This document shows positions 61,521-64,000 of a DNA stretch of 64,000 nucleotides, piece after piece. The DNA is from Psophocarpus tetragonolobus (lineage: Eukaryota > Streptophyta > Magnoliopsida > Fabales > Fabaceae). Under the pieces are notes generated by a model that saw only the letters and a list, made by a program, of their open reading frames with translations, was not told the origin of the DNA and did not search any database. A program made the translations under genes and the position numbers. Location: NCBI GenBank assembly GCA_037954015.1, contig CM075688.1:97292749-97356748 (forward strand), in the 5' to 3' direction. The stretch's first letter is position 1; each line of letters opens with the position of its first letter.

Positions 61521-62120
61521 AGTCATAGTCTTCATTATTTTTAGCTTGTAAATATTTTATTTTAATTAGCTAATAGGAGCGTATTTTTAATTCCCTAAAG
61601 GTCATGTATTTTTGGCCATCTTCATTTTAGTTTAGAAGGTATAAGTGTCTTTAGTTAAAAAGGAGGAGGAAGCTTCGAATGAGTGCATAAGTTAAGACAT
61701 AATTTTGGGCTAGCCCATTCAGTTTAGGAATTGCTAATTGCACCCATGGTGAACTTAGGTGCTTCACTTAAGGCCTAAGACTTGGATTAATTAGTCTTAA
61801 TCCTAATTAAGCCCAAGTCCCACATTGTCTAAAAAATTGTGCCCAAACTCTCCCATTAAACTATATATACTCAATCCTCCTCATACTAAATCTCACCTTT
61901 GATGAAATTAGTCTCTTTGTGAGCACATTTTTAGTCAAAGGTCTTGAGAATCCTCTCTATTAAAAACCGATTCTAAATACTTTGGCTTATCTTTCTTTAA
62001 GAGTAGCGCCCTACCTCCATTTTTTCTTTTCCCTCCATCATTCATTTCATGATGCTTGGAATCTCAAGGACGGAGTGCAAAAGCTTTTTAGGATTGCCTC
62101 CAACATTGACATTTTCCAAA
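61521..62120 (+). repeat. Probable LTR or 3' region of the third gypsy fragment
   Basis: Non-coding sequence after the third gypsy fragment, with a TATA box (CTATATATAC, 61861-61870) and a leader-like stretch after it. A purine tract, AAGGGGGGAGGAGA (61436-61449), lies just before and could be a polypurine tract. If so, the LTR starts at TGATGC (61450) and overlaps the reading frame described for the fragment. I cannot decide between these, and no second LTR copy is present to compare. Confidence 0.4.
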
Positions 62121-62499
62121 GAATCTAAAAATTGTGGAGAAGGGTCGTCATTTGCCTTGAATTAGTATGTCTCTCCGCTCTCTGTATCAAAGTTGAGAAT
62201 CCAACTAACTGACTTCGACTATGGTGACACCAGAATTTTTATTTTTCTTACCAATATCCACATGATAAAATGAAATCACCATGTTCCCAAACATAAACAT
62301 GAAAGAATAAAAAAAAAAATGTATCAACGTATTGTTCATTATTGGTTTGCATCATGATTAAAATACTATTACGTAACACGTGCTGTATTATATTAAAATA
62401 AAGGGTGTTGCTGTCAATTCCGAAGATATCAAGATCCGGCACTAAGAAACTCCAATAAAAAACCACGGAAATGGTCAGACCTAAAAGAGAGAGAGCATT

Positions 62500-63819
62500 A
62501 TGGCAAAGTTTAGCTCAAGTTATAGTACTTCTGATATCATTATGCGGTTATGCTTCCCTTTGTTTCTTCTGATATCACAGTTATTGTTTGAACTTGCATG
62601 GTGTGGCTCCATAGTTAAGTTCCTTCCTGGATTCGAGGGACCTCTTCCTTTTGTTCTTGAAACCGGGTGAGTTAGCAAGACTACGATTATGAGATATTAA
62701 TTATGAGTTGCATATTGACTACTGAAGGTGATGGAAATGACATATTATAGGTATGTAGGAGTGGGTGAGTCAGAGGGTGTGCAGGCCTTCTACTACTTCA
62801 TAGAGTCAGAGAGCAACCCAAAGGAGGATCCTCTCATGCTTTGGCTCACTGGCGGCCCAGGTTGCTCAGCCTTGTCTGGCCTTGTCTTTGAAATAGGTAA
62901 TAGGTAACACAAACATTCTTTTACATTTTTTACTTTACTTTTCTACCATACTTATTTGTTTGTTTCTTGCAGGTCCACTTGCTTTTAAATATGAGCAGTA
63001 TAATGGGAGCCTGCCCAATCTCGTGTTGAGACCACACTCATGGACAAAGGTGCCCTGCATCATATGCATCCCCCTTTGTTGCCTCAAAATTTAAATACAT
63101 TTTTCATCAAATACTTTTCATCATTGTGTATATTTCTATTTTTTTAAATAACTAATTATGTTATGCTTGTTTACTGCTATTTTAACATTTACTATAACTA
63201 TTCTTGGTAGGTTAGTAACATTATATTTGTAGACTTGCCCGTTTTCACGGGCTTCACTTATGCCAAAACAGAGTTTGCAGCTCAAAGAAGTGACTGGAGA
63301 CTAGTTCACCAAGTCCATCAATTTCTTAGGAAGGTGTTAATTTAACATTTATAGTTTTTATTTAAGTTTAATTGCATGTTTTATCCTTTTATTTTCCGGA
63401 ATCCGCAAAATTTGCTTCCTATTTTACAGTCAAGACATTTTGTCCCCTTATTGAAAACATTGAGCACAAACTACTGATCATTTGACAGGTGGCCGTCAAC
63501 ACGTTAATTTTTAATAATCAATGGTTTGAATTTAACTCATAAAAAATACAGATTTTTTAAAATAGGGGCAAAATTTATGATTTCAATAAAATAGGAGGCA
63601 AAAAAAATACAATTAAGCCTTTTATTTAACAATCATCACCTTTTTCTTTGTGGTTTGTTTGTAAATAAATCCTATTAGTTAATGGAATTGTTAAGACCCT
63701 GTTTAAATGTTTGTAGTGGTTGATTGATCATCCAAATTTTTTGTCAAACGAAGTTTACATTGGTGGCGATTCATACTCTGGCATTCCTATTCCAGTGATT
63801 GTTCAAGAAATCACACAAG
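62500..63819 (+). CDS. Serine carboxypeptidase-like (SCPL) gene, 5' part (5 exons seen, continues past window)
   Basis: Exons: 62500-62666, 62751-62896, 62973-63049, 63211-63333 and 63717-63819, all with GT..AG introns. The next exon lies beyond the window. This gives about 205 residues of an expected about 450-480. Residues about 16-36 are a hydrophobic signal peptide, so the protein should enter the secretory pathway (vacuole or apoplast). Visible motifs are the S10 oxyanion region LWLTGGPGCSALSG (86-99) and the nucleophile GGDSYSG (Ser190). The VDLPVGTGF motif reads VDLPVFTGF here, with F142 replacing Gly. Family members are peptidases or, in the plant clade with GGDSYSG, acyltransferases using glucose esters. 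A second in-frame ATG (codon 15) is possible, but 62500 gives a fuller N-terminus. Confidence 0.88.
63366..63619. mobile_element. 254-bp MULE-type MITE in SCPL intron 4
   Basis: Flanked by the identical 10-mer TTTTATTTAA (63356-63365 and 63620-63629). The left end GTTTAATTGCATGTTTTATCC and the right end (on - GGCTTAATTGTATTTTTTTTGCC) are imperfect inverted repeats. They extend about 60 bp, including 'aaaattt(g)c' and 'cctattttA' blocks. Long inverted ends with a 9-10-bp duplication fit a non-autonomous Mutator-like element. There is no coding capacity. It lies wholly within an intron between 63333 and 63717, so the transcript can still be spliced. Confidence 0.75.
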
Positions 63820-64000
63820 GTAAAAACCTTCTTAACTAATAGCAGGTAGTTGATTAGCTTAGTTAATTAACCATAATGGTTAATAGTTAGTTAGCTTGTA
63901 AATAAACTAACGCTAACTAAATTTGTAACTAACTTCTCATTCTGAGTTAGTCAATGAAATGATCCTTCTTCATGCTTTCTCCTTCCCTCTAAGCTTCTTT

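Noticed and set aside
1..64000. Search for tRNA, rRNA, CRISPR-like arrays, phage or bacterial features
   Set aside because: Nothing with cloverleaf or rRNA signature, no spaced direct repeats of CRISPR type and no prokaryotic gene organisation. The DNA is plant nuclear.

Overview
The window is nuclear DNA from a flowering plant. It is AT-rich, its genes are split by GT..AG introns, and much of it is decayed LTR-retrotransposon and LINE sequence. The gene families and the wording of several repeats look like a legume, possibly a Glycine/Phaseolus relative. That assignment comes from reading alone, not from a database search. I see no tRNA or rRNA gene and no CRISPR array.

Four genes have coding sequence that stays open across spliced exons. 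(1) An SRG1-like 2-oxoglutarate/Fe(II) dioxygenase lies on + at 16055-27996: 4 exons, 361 aa, with a third intron of about 10.5 kb that holds a LINE, itself split by a 1.2-kb LTR-like element. (2) Full-length ABCB (MDR/P-glycoprotein) transporter A lies on + at 28857-34122: 12 exons, 1268 aa. (3) Paralogous ABCB transporter B lies on - at 48761-54584: 12 exons, 1261 aa, and converges on A. Ten of its 12 exons have exactly the same length as in A. (4) The 5' part of a serine carboxypeptidase-like (SCPL) gene lies on + from 62500 and runs off the window end. A broken last exon of a second SRG1-like gene lies on - near 45720-45985.

Layout: 1-8750 is AT-rich spacer with tandem duplications and a 109-bp MITE with a 9-bp target duplication. 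8757-9055 is a tandem array of about 60 bp per unit, followed by a Ty1/copia relic on - (about 9480-11275) and a LINE fragment on + (11280-13545). 13546-16054 is spacer and promoter. 16055-27996 is the dioxygenase gene with its nested insertions, and 28857-34122 is ABCB-A. 36287-45713 is a decayed Ty3/gypsy element on -, resembling the Tat lineage, with an extra ORF on the opposite strand. Then come the dioxygenase relic, spacer and ABCB-B. 55729-60490 is a second gypsy element on +, fused near 60500 to a fragment of a third. SCPL follows from 62500, with a 254-bp MULE-type MITE in its intron 4.

A dioxygenase, two membrane exporters and an SCPL protein (a family that includes acyltransferases) within about 48 kb could be a specialised-metabolism neighbourhood. 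They could equally be chance neighbours. The sequence does not decide between these.
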